Of a stretch of 52,870 nt of DNA, positions 30,844 through 41,640 are shown in pieces. Numbering within the stretch: the stretch's first letter is position 1; the number at the start of each line of letters is the position of its first letter. The stretch is from Chara braunii (taxonomy: Eukaryota; Streptophyta; Charophyceae; Charales; Characeae): assembly GCA_003427395.1 (NCBI GenBank), contig BFEA01000173.1, positions 546,107 through 598,976 on the forward strand. Direction: 5' to 3'. The notes below the pieces were generated by a model. It did no database searches. It was given only the letters and a program-made list of their open reading frames with translations, and had not been told where the DNA came from. Position numbers and translations under genes: made by a program.

Positions 30844-31338
30844 GTGGTCATGAAAACTAAAGAAATTTCAGAAGGGGAAGCCAGACAGAGAAGGTTGAAA
30901 TTTGGCAGAGGCTCGGACCCAAGTCAAGAGAGGGTTGAGTGTCTCCTGAGATCACTGAATGCTCTAAGTAAGAGAGAGGTGTTCCAATATGAGGCTGTCA
31001 GATATGAGATGGTCGAGAGTGGATGGAAGCAGAAACGATTATATGTAATGACATTTTATTTCACCAACCTGGATGTGTATGATGTAAGAATTTATGTCCC
31101 AAAAGAAAGAAGTGTTGAAGCAGTGTATGAGAGATGTTGGGGATTCGCTGAAGAGGTTGTACTGAAAAAGAAAGAGAGATTTGAGAGGGAAAATAAGAGC
31201 TTCACTGAATCTACTCGATTTACTGTCTTTGAGAGATTTTCGGCTCCTCCCTTGCCCGATATTAATTTGTCAGGAGATAATTGGTCTGCGGTAGTTGAGT
31301 TTGTTCTGAAAGTGAAACGAGACCAAAGAGTCAAATGA
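30844..31338 (+). CDS. Leader copy 2 of the repeated unknown domain, open frame
   Basis: 164 codons without interruption. Blocks: ERVECLLRSLNALSKREVFQYE, KRLYVMTFYFTNLDVYDVRIYVP, a lysine/glutamate-rich, probably helical stretch (AEEVVLKKKERFERE), FSAPPLPDINLSGDNW and SAVVEFVLKVKR. It is the best-preserved member of the family and lies between primer site and gag, where Ogre-type elements carry an ORF of unknown function. No signal peptide, transmembrane segment or zinc-binding pattern. No known family recognised; an accessory retroelement protein is inferred only from position. Confidence 0.55.
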   Translation: MVMKTKEISEGEARQRRLKFGRGSDPSQERVECLLRSLNALSKREVFQYEAVRYEMVESGWKQKRLYVMTFYFTNLDVYDVRIYVPKERSVEAVYERCWGFAEEVVLKKKERFERENKSFTESTRFTVFERFSAPPLPDINLSGDNWSAVVEFVLKVKRDQRVK

Positions 31339-31511
31339 GTCGACGCTATGTACTCTCAAAAGAGAAGCCCTGGTTTAGACCGATAAGAGGACATGGGGGG
31401 TTGAGTAAGGCTGAATCAGATAAGTTGTTAGATTCCCTGAATTTCATAACGGAGAGAGTCGTAACCCCATCTTTTAGTTCCTGAATTCCCTGAATTTCAT
31501 AACGGAGATAA

Positions 31512-31856
31512 GTGGAAGTCATAAAGAAACCAGGGCGAGAGCAGGACAGTTTGTATGTTCTTACCTGGTATTTTCTTGATCTTGATGAGTATGATATAGG
31601 GATTTATGAACCAAAACAAAGATTTGAAGAGTGTAGAAAGGGTGCGTGTTGGCAACAAGCGTCGGACTTTGTGCATGATGAGAAAAGAAGGTTAGAGCGA
31701 GAGGGAGATAGTTTCTCTTTTAATACATATGTCATGCCTTTCGTTGGAATACCATCTCCACTTGCTGAAGGACTTACATTCTCAAGACACAATTGGTCAG
31801 CCATCATCGACCTTGTATGGAAAGTGAAAAGAGTCCAAGAAGAATACTCTCAGTAG
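31512..31856 (+). CDS. Leader copy 3 of the repeated unknown domain
   Basis: 114 codons. SLYVLTWYFLDLDEYDIGIYEPK aligns with LYVMTFYFTNLDVYDVRIYVPK of the previous copy; FVHDEKRRLEREGDSF and HNWSAIIDLVWKVKRVQ align with its later blocks. The expected N-terminal part (LLDSLNFITERV, about 31425-31460) is upstream but cut off by stops and by a small duplication of TTCCCTGAATTTCATAACGG (about 31434 and 31485). Confidence 0.5.
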   Translation: MEVIKKPGREQDSLYVLTWYFLDLDEYDIGIYEPKQRFEECRKGACWQQASDFVHDEKRRLEREGDSFSFNTYVMPFVGIPSPLAEGLTFSRHNWSAIIDLVWKVKRVQEEYSQ

Positions 31857-32363
31857 CCAGGATAACTACTGTGAGGGGTAAACTTTATGAGGTGACAGGG
31901 TATGATAATCCCTTTGTAATTCTGAGGCATGAGATTTGCGGGAGAGAACATATAACGTTTAACATTCTTGTGGTCAAGTTCCTGAACTCTGACAGTCTGG
32001 ACGTGAGGGTTTACTCTTCAACGTGTCTCTAGGAGGAAGTTAACTATTTGCAGTGTCTAAAATTGGCATATCAGTCTCGAGAGAACAAAAAAGTGGCTAG
32101 AGAAGTTAAAGAGAAAAGTGACATTGGGAGTGGTAGTAAGAGAGTTTGAGAGACTCCCTGAGTTATCGATTGTTGATGAGTTTGATGATGTGAGAGATTG
32201 GATGCCCCTGCTGAAGACTATTGCTGAGGTTGGAAGAGCAAGAGAGAAAGACTCTACTGTGATGATAAAATCTCTGCTTTTGAGTACCTTTGAGCACAGG
32301 TTCGAAATCCCTGATTATGTTCAACCTGATATCTACCTTTCAGATGTTGCCTATGATGGTTAA
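31857..32363 (+). pseudogene. Leader copy 4 of the repeated unknown domain, split
   Basis: Frames at about 31857-32030 (FNILVVKFLNSDSLDVRVYSS) and 32118-32363 (GVVVREFERLPELSIVDEFDDVRDWMPLLKTIAEVGR) together give the same block order as the earlier copies, with a stop and a frame change between them. More diverged than copies 2 and 3; homology rests on block order and the W-x-P/A-I/L-L spacing. Confidence 0.4.
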
Positions 32364-32365
32364 CA

Positions 32366-32926
32366 ATGCCCAGCTTGGTTGAACAGTTAACGTTTGGGGT
32401 TGTACAGGAAGGAAGAATAGTCAAGGTAGAAGAGACTCTTCGGATCTCTGACGGGAACCTTTCTACCTTGGATGAGTTTGAGTTCTTGCAACCTTTTCTT
32501 GATCGGATGAGAGATTCTACCATGAGAACTGTCATTGATCAGACTGAAATTAACTATTTATTAAAGGTGGTGAAAGTGGGAACTGCTGAGAGAATATCAT
32601 ATCACCTTTCTAGAGAACGAGTCTCTTTTGCCAGAAGGATCAACAGCGGGTTGTAAGCAATGTAATTTGACTATGAGATCATAGACTTAACTCGATATTT
32701 CATGATTCGGGGTACTGTAAAAGGATATGATAGAAGATTGAGTAGGGATGATGAAAGAAAGTTTATTGAAGATTACATTGGAAGACTGATAAGGATTGCG
32801 TTACCCCTGATCACTACCCAGTCCATTATTGCTTACACTCTTTATGTACAAAACTCTCAAGGGGTAGAGCAAACAAGAGAAGAGAGAAATGAACCTGTAT
32901 CTCTTGCGAGAAGGGTGAGAGATTGA
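32366..32926 (+). pseudogene. Two further related leader ORFs before gag
   Basis: ORFs 32366-32656 and 32702-32926. Both end in a similar segment (RVSFARRI...; PVSLARRVRD), so they look like duplicates of each other. The first also has LTFGVVQEG...DEFEFLQPFLDRM, which weakly resembles copy 4. The assignment to the same family is uncertain. Confidence 0.35.
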
Positions 32927-32998
32927 AAAATAAGAAAAATGTAGGACAAAAGTGACAAAAGAGAGAGAGGAAAGTATCCGGGAAAGTCTATGGTAAAA

Positions 32999-34096
32999 AT
33001 GGCAGGACGAGGGAGGCCGAGTTCTTCTTCAGGGACTAATGAGGAGGCTCAGGTAGGTATTATACGAGAACTGGTAGAGAAAGTTGACACTATAAAAGGA
33101 GGGTCGGATATCGCACGAGCAAAGAGGTCAGATGAGAGAATTCCCTGTTTTAGAGGACCTTAAGTAAACGATTTCATGAACGAGTATGAATTATTTGGCC
33201 TCAGTTATAGCTGGACAGACAAGCAACGACTTAAGCACCTTCTATCTTACTGTGACACCGACTCGAGGTTGGTTGTTCATGAGTTGATGGAAGGGGCCAC
33301 TACATGGGAAGAGGTCAAGGAAAGAATGAAAATAAAATTTGAGAAAGACTCAGTTTCAATTACAACCAAGGATTTACTCAACATCAGAAGAGCTAAGTAT
33401 GACACTTTCAATGTTTTTCTTCAGACCTTCATCCGAACAGCAAGAAGAATCTCATATTTGGACGAAACCCAGAGATGCCATATATTTCTAACAAATTTTA
33501 CTGACACTGAAAGGTAGACAGTCCTCAATCAGGCCCAACACTATCCTCTCAGATGGGATGAGATGGTTGCAATTGTCAGAACTTTGCCTACGGTCTCTCA
33601 CAATAAGTGGTCATTGGATCAGATCAGTATATGGTCAAAGACTGAGAGACTGAGAATGGTTTGTGCAGAGGAAACAATTTGAATGCTGAAAATATTATTC
33701 AAAGGGTTATGACCAACTACATGTCTGTCAATCATGCTGTGGATAAAAAAAGGAAGAAAAAAGGCAAAAAATTATGATGATGAGGACGATGATGATGATG
33801 ATGATTATGGTAAAAGAGAGGATTCCTCCAGATCCAGGAAGAATGGAGGGAATGGTGAGAAAGGGAACAGAGAGAGAAAAAAGTATGACGAGCGACCAAA
33901 GAAGAAATTTGTCTGCTATTATTGTAGTGAAGAAGGTCATACTACCACCTATTATAAGTCACTAGAAGAGGATGTGAAGAGTGGGGTGGCAAAGAAGGAT
34001 GCAATGGGTCATGTTAGTGACAGTTCATGGAACAAATTAGATCCCAGACATCCAGAAGGTATGCGACTTTTTGCCCTTAAGCATGATGAAAAATGA
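32999..34096 (+). pseudogene. gag: gag of the inner Ty3 element, three stops
   Basis: One frame from MAGRGRPSSSSGTNEE (ATG at 32999) to 34096, broken by TAA near 33161, TAG at 33515 and TGA near 33680. The middle part (33176-33514) has the capsid-like series SWTDKQRLKHLLSYCD, TTWEEVKERMKIKFEKD, FLQTFIRTARRI, RCHIFLTNF. An acidic run of aspartates (about 33774-33806) and a basic stretch follow. The zinc knuckle reads CYYCSEEGHTTTYY: C-x2-C-x4-H-x4 with Tyr in place of the last Cys, again compatible with a G-to-A change. Gag ends at 34096, overlapping the pol ATG by four bases (ATGA). Confidence 0.8.
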
Positions 34097-35361
34097 AGAG
34101 AAAGAAGAAAAGAAAGGTCAATATGAATGTACATACATTCGTAGGCGAATTGCCTAAGGGACTCATACAAGAGTCTGATGATTCACTTGCCTTGATTGAG
34201 TTGTCTCTACGGTGTCTCTCTTTAGTGGCGGACTTGACTGATGAGATCACTCCATGCGGGTTTTCGTTAGGAGAGGATTCGACTCCTCAGGTTTCCTCTG
34301 AGTTGGCAGTATTTTCTCCTAACAAGCCTACTTGTTCGGCTAACATGATGTCATTTGAAGGTGACTTACCACCAGAACTTGTTATGGAATCGGATCCAGT
34401 GATTGGGAAAGTGAGGAATGTTCATGAACATTTAACCCCTCAAATGATAGAGGAAAAGAAAAGAAGAAAGGCTGAAGAGTCCCTGATTGAAATTCTTGAT
34501 GACCCAGAACTCGAACGTTTAGCGAAGAGAAATGAGCAAGGGAAGAAGGGAAAGTTTTTACTCAAGAGTGAACTAGAGGATGAAACTGTAATTACTGATG
34601 TAATAACCAAGATGTTGGAAGAAACAGATGTGACATTGTCCTTCAAAGAGGCAATGACACTAACACCCAAGTTGAGGGAGGAATTTAAGAAATTAGTTGA
34701 GAAAAAGATAATGGAAGTTAACTACTTGGGATCAGAGTTTCCTAGTCAGGTTAACAAGATCTTGCCTGGATGCAAGATGAGATTCGCAACCATGGGTTGC
34801 GGCTATCTTACGATTTATATTAATCAAGTGAAAATTCGAGCCTTAGTTGATTCTGGGACAGAGATGATACTTATCTCTCAGAAGGCAATGAAAACCTGTG
34901 GATTGACTATTGATAGGCCTGCTATACAAACTCTGAGCAATATTGTTGGAAAGCTTTTCGTGGCAGGATTTATTGATCATCTGCCTATTAAAGTTGGAAT
35001 GATGTCAGTCGAGCTTGTGGGATTCGTGATACCAGATTGGGATCATGAATGTATTTTGGGCACTCTGTTCTTACACAGGATGGAGGCTGTCCAATTCTTT
35101 GGTCATGAAGGGTTATCCTGGATCAGTCTGCAAGACCTAGAGACTGCGCAAGAGCAGACTTTCGTGGTTTGTCCGGCCTACCATCACAAATACAAGATAT
35201 CAGTCAACTCAATCAGAAGGGAAGAGTCCGTTGAGAGAGCAAAAAAGATCAAGGGAAAAGATAAACAAAAACTTAAGGAAGAAGTCTCAGTTGATATTAA
35301 TCAGATTTCAAAGATGGTAAAAACCCTTGATAGATTTAAAAACGAAGATGGGCAGATTTAG
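34093..35361 (+). pseudogene. pol: pol part 1: spacer and aspartic protease of the inner element
   Basis: 422 codons without a stop. The first ~230 residues are charged and unrecognised. The retroviral-type protease follows: IRALVDSGTEMILIS (catalytic D-S-G near 34851), a flap region, and ECILGTLFLHRM (the I-L-G motif). The frame ends TAG at 35359 and pol continues in other frames. Its ATG overlaps the gag stop in the -1 frame, so expression by -1 frameshift or reinitiation is possible. Retention of the DSG suggests this part decayed least. Confidence 0.8.
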
Positions 35362-35480
35362 ACATTTAAGAAAGTTGTTGGGACTGCCAAAGGTGGAAAA
35401 ATGGAATTGAAATTTGCGTCAACTCATCCTTTTTTAGGAAAATAGTCACTGGGTCGAAAAAAAAATATAAATCTTAGGGG

Positions 35481-36660
35481 GTGAAAAAGAACCCAGTGGC
35501 AGTCTTAATAGAAAAGGATTATGATGAGACACTGAAAAAAGAAAGGATAATTATTAAGGCATTAAGGAAATCTGTAAACTTCGATAATAAAGTCACCGGG
35601 AAAAGGTTTGACACAATGAAGATAGGCTCCGATCAATTTATTCTGCCTAAAGAGAAGGAATATATCTTCAAGGTGTGTTAAGAGTTCTCTGGCATATTCT
35701 CTTTTAATGATGAAGAGAGAGGGTCGCTGGATGTGGATATGATTAAGATGGCAAAAATTTGGACAGTTGATCACATCCCATGGAATGATAGACCAACAAA
35801 GTATGCCCTGAAAGAAGAGGCAGAAGTGGTAAAGTATCTTGACAAAAAAATTGCATCTAATGTTGTTGAACCTGCTGATGGACCGTATGCTAACCACTGG
35901 TTTTACTTTTGGAAACCAAGGGATGGATTGAGATGGATACAAAATTTTCAGAAACTGAACTCAGTAATGGTACGTGATGCACATAGTCTCCCTAATGCTG
36001 ATCTCCCTTCTGAATCCTTTGTTGGGTGATGCATTTATTCTTTAATTGATTTATATTATGACTATGATCAGTTTCTAATTGATCCACTAGCCGGCCAATG
36101 ACTGCCATGCACACGCCAAGGGGCCTTATTCAAATGTGTGTAGTGCCCCAAGGTTTGACTAATGGTGTGGCAGTGGTTCAAAGGGATATGATTAAAGTCA
36201 TGCAGGATATCTCACCTGAGATAACTAACCCCTATATTAATGATAATTTTATGAAAGAATCTATGGTAAGAGATGAAACTTCGGTTGGGGATGGCGTTAG
36301 AAAGTTTGTCTTGGAGCATGCTGAAGGTGTAAAGTTGGTCCTAAAAAAACTTCAGAAGTGTAATTTAACTGTCAGTGGACCAAAGTCACTTCTCTTCCAA
36401 GCATAGGTTACCATTTTGGGCTTCAGATGCTTCTCCAAAGGTAGGAGCCCCGACCCTAAGAAGATAGACAAGATTTTGAACTGGTCTCTGCCCCTTAAAC
36501 GAGTGACAGATGTCAGGAGTTTTTTTTGTGTCTGTGGGTTCTGAAGGATTTTCATACCTCATTTTGCTACTCTTGCAGAGCCTTTGAGGGAAATGGTGAG
36601 ACAAGGGGCATATTTGTCTTGGACTGAGAAAAGATAAACTGCTGTAGAAACTCTGCAGGA
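35481..36660 (+). pseudogene. pol: pol part 2: reverse transcriptase, frameshifted
   Basis: Frames at 35481-35681, 35733-36029 and 36098-36406 and their continuation carry: LDKKIASNVVEPADGPYANHW, KPRDGLRWIQNFQKLNSV, SLPNAD, then in another frame MTAMHTPRGLIQMCVVPQGLTN. The active site reads NPYINDNFMKES where Y-x-D-D is expected, so the first catalytic Asp is Asn. A stop follows at 36404, after which ILGFRCFSKG and the thumb region are still readable. The enzyme is inactive as written. Confidence 0.8.
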
Positions 36661-36679
36661 AAAATTAAAAAATTGTGGT

Positions 36680-37229
36680 GTGGTGTTGGGAGTGTCTTTC
36701 TATGATGATGAGGAAGGGCGACTTTTCATCATCGAGGCAGATGGGGGACCAATTGCTCTGGGTGGAGTGCTCATACAGAAGGATGAGAATGGTAAAGAAA
36801 GGTCCCTAAGGTTTGAGAGCAAGACTCTCAACTCCACAAAAAGAGGCTACACCCAGTTCAAGAAAGAGCTACTGATCATTATCCACAGTCTCTGGTGCTT
36901 CAGACACTATGTCCTTGGAAGGCGATTCGTTCTGAGAATTGATGCATCTGCTGTAATTTGTGTAATTAAAAAAACACCAGCAAGTAGATCCAATAGTAAG
37001 CAGATGGATAACCTTCATATGGACTTTTGATTTTGTTTTGGAAAAGATTCCAACTAAGAAAAACAGAGCAGATGGCCTAAGTCGAATCGAATGGAGGAAA
37101 GATGAGGAAGAAGAAGATATTGAAGGAACGATTGAGGAATCTTTTTATGTTGATAATTTTCTGAATGAAAAGGATGATGAAGATTATGAAATACCAAGCT
37201 CTTATAAGTGGAGTTTATGGCCTGAATAA
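36680..37229 (+). pseudogene. pol: pol part 3: RNase H and connection
   Basis: FIIEADGGPIALGGVLIQ carries the first acidic residue (D in EAD), RFESKTLNSTKRGYTQFKKELLIIIHSL the second (E), and FVLRIDASAV the third (D); this is the RNase H fold used by Ty3 elements. A frameshift near 37010-37040 leads to IPTKKNRADGLSR, the conserved end of the connection region. An acidic linker follows (37090-37200). Confidence 0.85.
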
Positions 37230-37463
37230 AGAGACAGCTGGGGAAAATTTCCTGATGCCTATGTCTATGAATCAATTCTCGGAAAGGAAGAAGAGGAAAA
37301 ACAGAATGACTGGTATGCAAAAATCAATGCAGCAGTTGTCGCAGTCCATGAGATATGGGAAAGTTCAGGCTCAAAAAATGAAGAGGAAGGTGAGAAAAAA
37401 GAGGAAAATATATCATTTATCTTTGAAGAGTACGATGAGATTTACCAAAAGATTGGGAAAAAA

Positions 37464-38745
37464 ATGGAGAAAGAACGGCTAAAGGAATATTATTGCAATA
37501 ATTCAAGGAAAAAACTCAGGCTAAAGCGAGGTCACCTCTTCGTGGATGGCAAGGGAGGACTGCCTCCTCTGAGAGTGATCTGTGGTAAAGAGAGACAACT
37601 GGAGATAATTGTTGCTCTACATGAGGGGGTTGCAGGTGGTCACAAAGTTGTTGAGGCAACCTACTCTAAGATTGTCAAACTCTACTTTTAGTCTGGCATG
37701 AGAGATATGATTTACAGATTTTGTAAGTCATGTGTGTTATGTCTGAGGAGGTCTACAACAAGGATGATTGAGTCTTTATTTCCTACTATCTTAGTAGAAC
37801 CAGGCAACAGGGTTCATTTAGATCTCATCATCATGTCACTAGGCAAGGGCGGGATGGGATATATATTGAACATGAGAGATAAGTTTTCTGGCTATGTTGA
37901 GGCAAAGGCTTTGAAGAGGAAGACAGTCGAGCAAGTGGCTGACTGGATAGAAAAAGTCTATCTTAGGTATTTTTTCATCAGAGAGTTTGTCTCAGGCAGA
38001 GGATCAGAGTTTATAAATGAAATTGTAAGAAGAATCACTCTCAGATTGGGTGTCAGGATTCGATATGTGGCTACCTATCATCATCAAGCAAATGCACCTG
38101 TTGAGAGGGTCACAGAACTTTGAAACATTCGTTGGCCAAGTGGTGTGAAGGGAATCTCAGTAACTGGCCAAAAGTACTAAGAGTTGTTGTTTATGCTGAC
38201 AATATCACTGTCAAGAGGTCTACTGGTTATGCTTCATTTACTATGTGGTATGGTCGATATGCTACCTTGCCTATTGAGAACATTGTCAAAATATGGTCAA
38301 GTCAAGAGAGTGACAGAGACTAATTTCAGAGATTCTTCAAATCAAAATGAGACAAATATCAGAGGTCAATCAAACAGTTATGGATGTCGCAGAGAGAATG
38401 CCATCCAACAGATTATCAGATCAAGAGAGATGAAACAAGAAGAGATATATAAGAAAAGAAAAACTGAAAGTTTGTGACGTTGTCCTTCTGTTCGATAGTT
38501 CTCTTGAGATTCAGTGGACTAAACGGTTGGAGCCCAGATGGTTTGGTCCCTACATGATTACATGTGAAGCAGAAGACAAAGTTTATGAGATATCTGAGAT
38601 GGATGGCTCAAGGATCTACGACATGGTATCAGGGTCCAGACTCCGTAAGTTTATTTTCAGAGACTCTGACTTAGTTCCCACAATGACCGGTAAGAAAGGA
38701 AAAGAAGGACAGTCATCTGGCAAGAAGACAGTTTTGGAAAATTAA
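37464..38745 (+). pseudogene. pol: pol part 4: integrase with GPY/F module
   Basis: The HHCC finger spans ALHEGVAGGH and FCKSCVLCL with a stop between (about 37689). In the core, VHLDLIIM gives the first Asp, VSGRGSEFINE has Gly where the second Asp is expected, and HHQANAPVERV keeps the catalytic Glu. The reading continues in other frames (TELKHSLAKWCEGNLSNWP). A GPY module is seen at about 38527-38745 (RWFGPYMITCE...VSGSRLRKF). No chromodomain follows. The loss of one catalytic acid and several frameshifts make it inactive. Confidence 0.85.
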
Positions 38746-40240
38746 AAATGAACATAGTGAGACTGCAAGACTGAGCCTTCAGCAGACTCTGATCATTCTT
38801 ACATTTATCAATTCAGTATCTCAAGTTTTCAGCATGATAGTTAATTTTTCTGTTTCGGCAAGTAACAAAGTTAAAAAGATAAAGTTTCTTTGATGTAGAA
38901 CTACAGCCAGTCCGTGAGTGTCAAGTCCCTGAGAGTGGGGAGTAACTGTGAGATACAGCTGCAATGAGCATTGACGCAGTGGCAAGAATCGAGAGACTTA
39001 TGATTGTGGCACATCGAAAGATGTAATCAGAGTATTATTTCTATGATAAAAGAGAAAAGCATAATGGACATAAAGAAGTTCAGTTCTGTCTGATCAAGAG
39101 TTGTCAGCAGAAAAGCTTCGTGTCTCTGACTAAGTTGTTCATCCGAAAAATTCAGATAAGGACGGGCGTAAAGAAGTTCAGCTTTACTTGACTAAGAGTT
39201 GTCAGTAAAGGGACTTCGTGTTTCTTGACTAAGTTGCCTGTCTTTACTCAGATGAGGGAAAGGACCTCTCTAAGATCAGCATTCCAGTAAATTCCCAGAT
39301 GAGGGAAGGGACCTCTCTAGGGGCAGCACTAAGCATTTTTCTTGAGAATGAAGGGAGGTCTCTTGCAAGTGCTTAATGTTGGTTATCATGTTGTTGTTCA
39401 GTGCCTCCTGAGACTGAAGTGACGTCTCTTGAGAAATGTTTGTTTTGTTCTATGGGGCATGGACAGTCTGCTTGTGGGTTATGATATGCTTGCTTGATTG
39501 TTTGTGTCTGGATTCTTCTTCTTTAACCTGAGATGTCGTTGATTGTTGGGGCTAGCCAGAGCCTTACCGCAGTAGGTTGCAATCTGGTGGGGTCAGCAGG
39601 TCCCCGACGCGAGTGTCGAATTCCGTAGTCGACTGAGGCTAAGACTCCGGGGGTTTGGCCTGTGAGGTGGAAAAGGGGTCAGCTGGAACCCTACCGCAGT
39701 CAGAGGATGCAATCCACTGAGGTTCACCAGAGCCTGAAATTATGGTTAGACCGGGTCCCACGTTCAAAATCTGGGCGGGGCAGCCAGCGCCCTAGGCCAA
39801 AAACTGGTGGGTGAGACGGTTCCCGCCCACAGTGGTCAAATCCTGGTTCGGGACAGTCTGATTGACGGGAGGTCTACTGTTATAGGGTGACCAGACCCGC
39901 TATAGTCTGAGTGTCATGGCGAGAGTGCCAAAGGGCTACCATACTCGAGTAATGGGTATGTTGGTCCTGACCTGGAGGCGGGTCAAAGGAGCTGTCAAGA
40001 CAAATGGTCTGACTAGTCCTAGCCTGAGGCGGGCTGAATGAGTTATGTCAGACTGACGGGAGGTCCGTCATTCCTGGCCAGTGGTGGGCCAAAACCAAGG
40101 CAATCAATAACTTTTGGGTATGAAGAATTATTATATTATTATTTTGTTGCTTTGTTATTTTATTATTTTGCCCCGGGTATTATCTTGTTTACTTGTTGTC
40201 TGACTGTTGACTGTTGAGGAATCTGCTTGCTGGGGACATA
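38746..40240 (+). repeat. Non-coding 3' internal region with several tandem duplications
   Basis: About 100-bp units at 39060-39240 (TAAAGAAGTTCAG...GACTAAGTTG twice), a 47-bp unit at 39249 and 39296 (CAGATGAGGGAARGGACC), and diverged repeats around CTGACGGGAGGTC and GGCGGGTCAA/GGCGGGCTGAA between 39560 and 40090. No gene. Confidence 0.7.
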
Positions 40241-40365
40241 GTCTGCTGTCTGTGGAACTCGCTGTTTTGCAGGTCTATAAAGACTTACTTGAAGTTCTCT
40301 GGTCTGCTGTCTGTGGAACTCGCTGTTTTGCATGTATATAAAGACTTACTTGAAGTTTCCAGACC
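40241..40365 (+). repeat. 61-bp tandem duplication carrying a TATA-like motif
   Basis: GTCTGCTGTCTGTGGAACTC starts at 40241 and 40302. The second unit contains TATATAAAG (40335-40343), where the first has TCTATAAAG. A core-promoter role is possible but no transcript start can be inferred. Confidence 0.7.
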
Positions 40366-40370
40366 AGAGA

Positions 40371-40530
40371 AAAGAAAAGGGGTTTGGTATCCCTTCCCTT
40401 TTATCTGAGAAGTTGAGGAGACACCTCACTCAGATGAGAGAAAGAAAACAGGGTTTGGTATCCCCCGAGCCACTTGAGAAGTTGAGAAGATATCTCACTG
40501 AAGCCAGAGAATAGAAAAAGGGTTTGGTAT
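40371..40530 (+). repeat. ~70-bp tandem repeat carrying a polypurine-tract-like motif
   Basis: Three copies of a purine run followed by GGTTTGGTAT (at 40381, 40452 and 40521), with GAGAAGTTGAGRAGA between them. The same GGTTTGGTAT precedes the TG of the 3' LTR (41664-41673). 40531-40845 shows nothing further. Confidence 0.8.
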
Positions 40531-40845
40531 GCTCTACTCCCAGCATGGCAGACTGGACGAGTACCACAAGCGTTGGTATCATACTAACAGTGCCTCTAAT
40601 TTTGCAGCCAAGATAAAGTTTGAGGGAACCTTCCTCTGTCGAAAAATTTAGACTGAGAGCAGATTTCATAACAGCGAGAGATCAAAGTCAACAGCAGATA
40701 AGAAATCCTTCTTAAATTCATTTGGTGGCCGACAAGCAGCCTGGTTCACGAGGAACCTGCATCCCCGGCCTTAAGGTATTCAAAGTCTCAAGCCAGGGAC
40801 GCTATGGAGTGAGGCATGAATTGAAAATTTGGCAAGAGAACTGAC

Positions 40846-41349
40846 TTAAAAAGCTGAGAAAAAGTCGCGCGTATACAGGATATAGAAAATCGTCATGAGT
40901 TCGATCTGAAGTAGAGAAAGGAGAAAGAAAATGTTGAAAAAAATACAGTTATTGGAGTGAGAGGGCGAGGAAACTGCGCAAGGGATAGAGGATAGTGGAA
41001 CGGGCACTAGGGCTTTACTCGTCGTGGGAGTGATAGGAGCTCTGCGAGTGTAGGGAAGGGAGGAAATGTTGGGCACGCCATAGCGCGCTTCGAACTTCTT
41101 CCGGAAGTATTCCATCCTTTCCGGGGATGGAGTCATTTCGCACCATGTAGAGAGCAGGCGGCGTGGGTAAGACTTTGAGTGCGCGTCATAACCCCGTACC
41201 TCTTCTTCCTCCTCCTTAAAACTATAGTCACGCCATGTACGGGTCAGCCGTTCCTCCCGAGCCTTACCCCCTCTCCCTCCTCTTCCTCTTCCCTGTCCCC
41301 TACGTGCTTCAGGCATGGTGTAAGGATTTACACACAGCAGCGGGGGCAA
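40846..41349 (-). CDS. Antisense ORF between pol and 3' LTR, unknown
   Basis: 167 codons on the strand opposite to gag-pol. After a short leader, MPEARRGQGRGRGGRGGKAREER is an RGG-rich basic start; an acidic run (KEEEEEV), then MTPSPERMEYFRKKFEARYGV and a hydrophobic C-terminal stretch (IFFNIFFLLSLLQIEL) follow. Antisense ORFs at this site are known in some plant Ty3 elements, with unclear function. The frame is intact although pol is broken, but a chance ORF cannot be excluded, and the C-terminal part overlaps AT-rich sequence. Confidence 0.4.
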   Translation of the reverse strand: MPPLLCVNPYTMPEARRGQGRGRGGRGGKAREERLTRTWRDYSFKEEEEEVRGYDAHSKSYPRRLLSTWCEMTPSPERMEYFRKKFEARYGVPNISSLPYTRRAPITPTTSKALVPVPLSSIPCAVSSPSHSNNCIFFNIFFLLSLLQIELMTIFYILYTRDFFSAF

Positions 41350-41640
41350 ATCCTAGGAGTATGGAGAGAACACGAGTTCCCCACTGTAGGTAAGCTACGG
41401 GAGATTGGACGAAAGTGTCCGCGCAGTGGAGAGCGTGTATTAACTAACGACGTGCAAATATTGTGTTATGAGCGGAAGGTTAACTCACTACAGAACAAAG
41501 GGGGGGAAGTGCACTAAGTAGAGGGTGTTAATCACTAACGCAAAATGCTATATGAGGAGAGTCGCTGCGAACTTATGTGAGAAGATATGCGATCCTCACT
41601 CTTATATTCTAATTGGTGCAAAAAACAAAAAAAAAAATTG

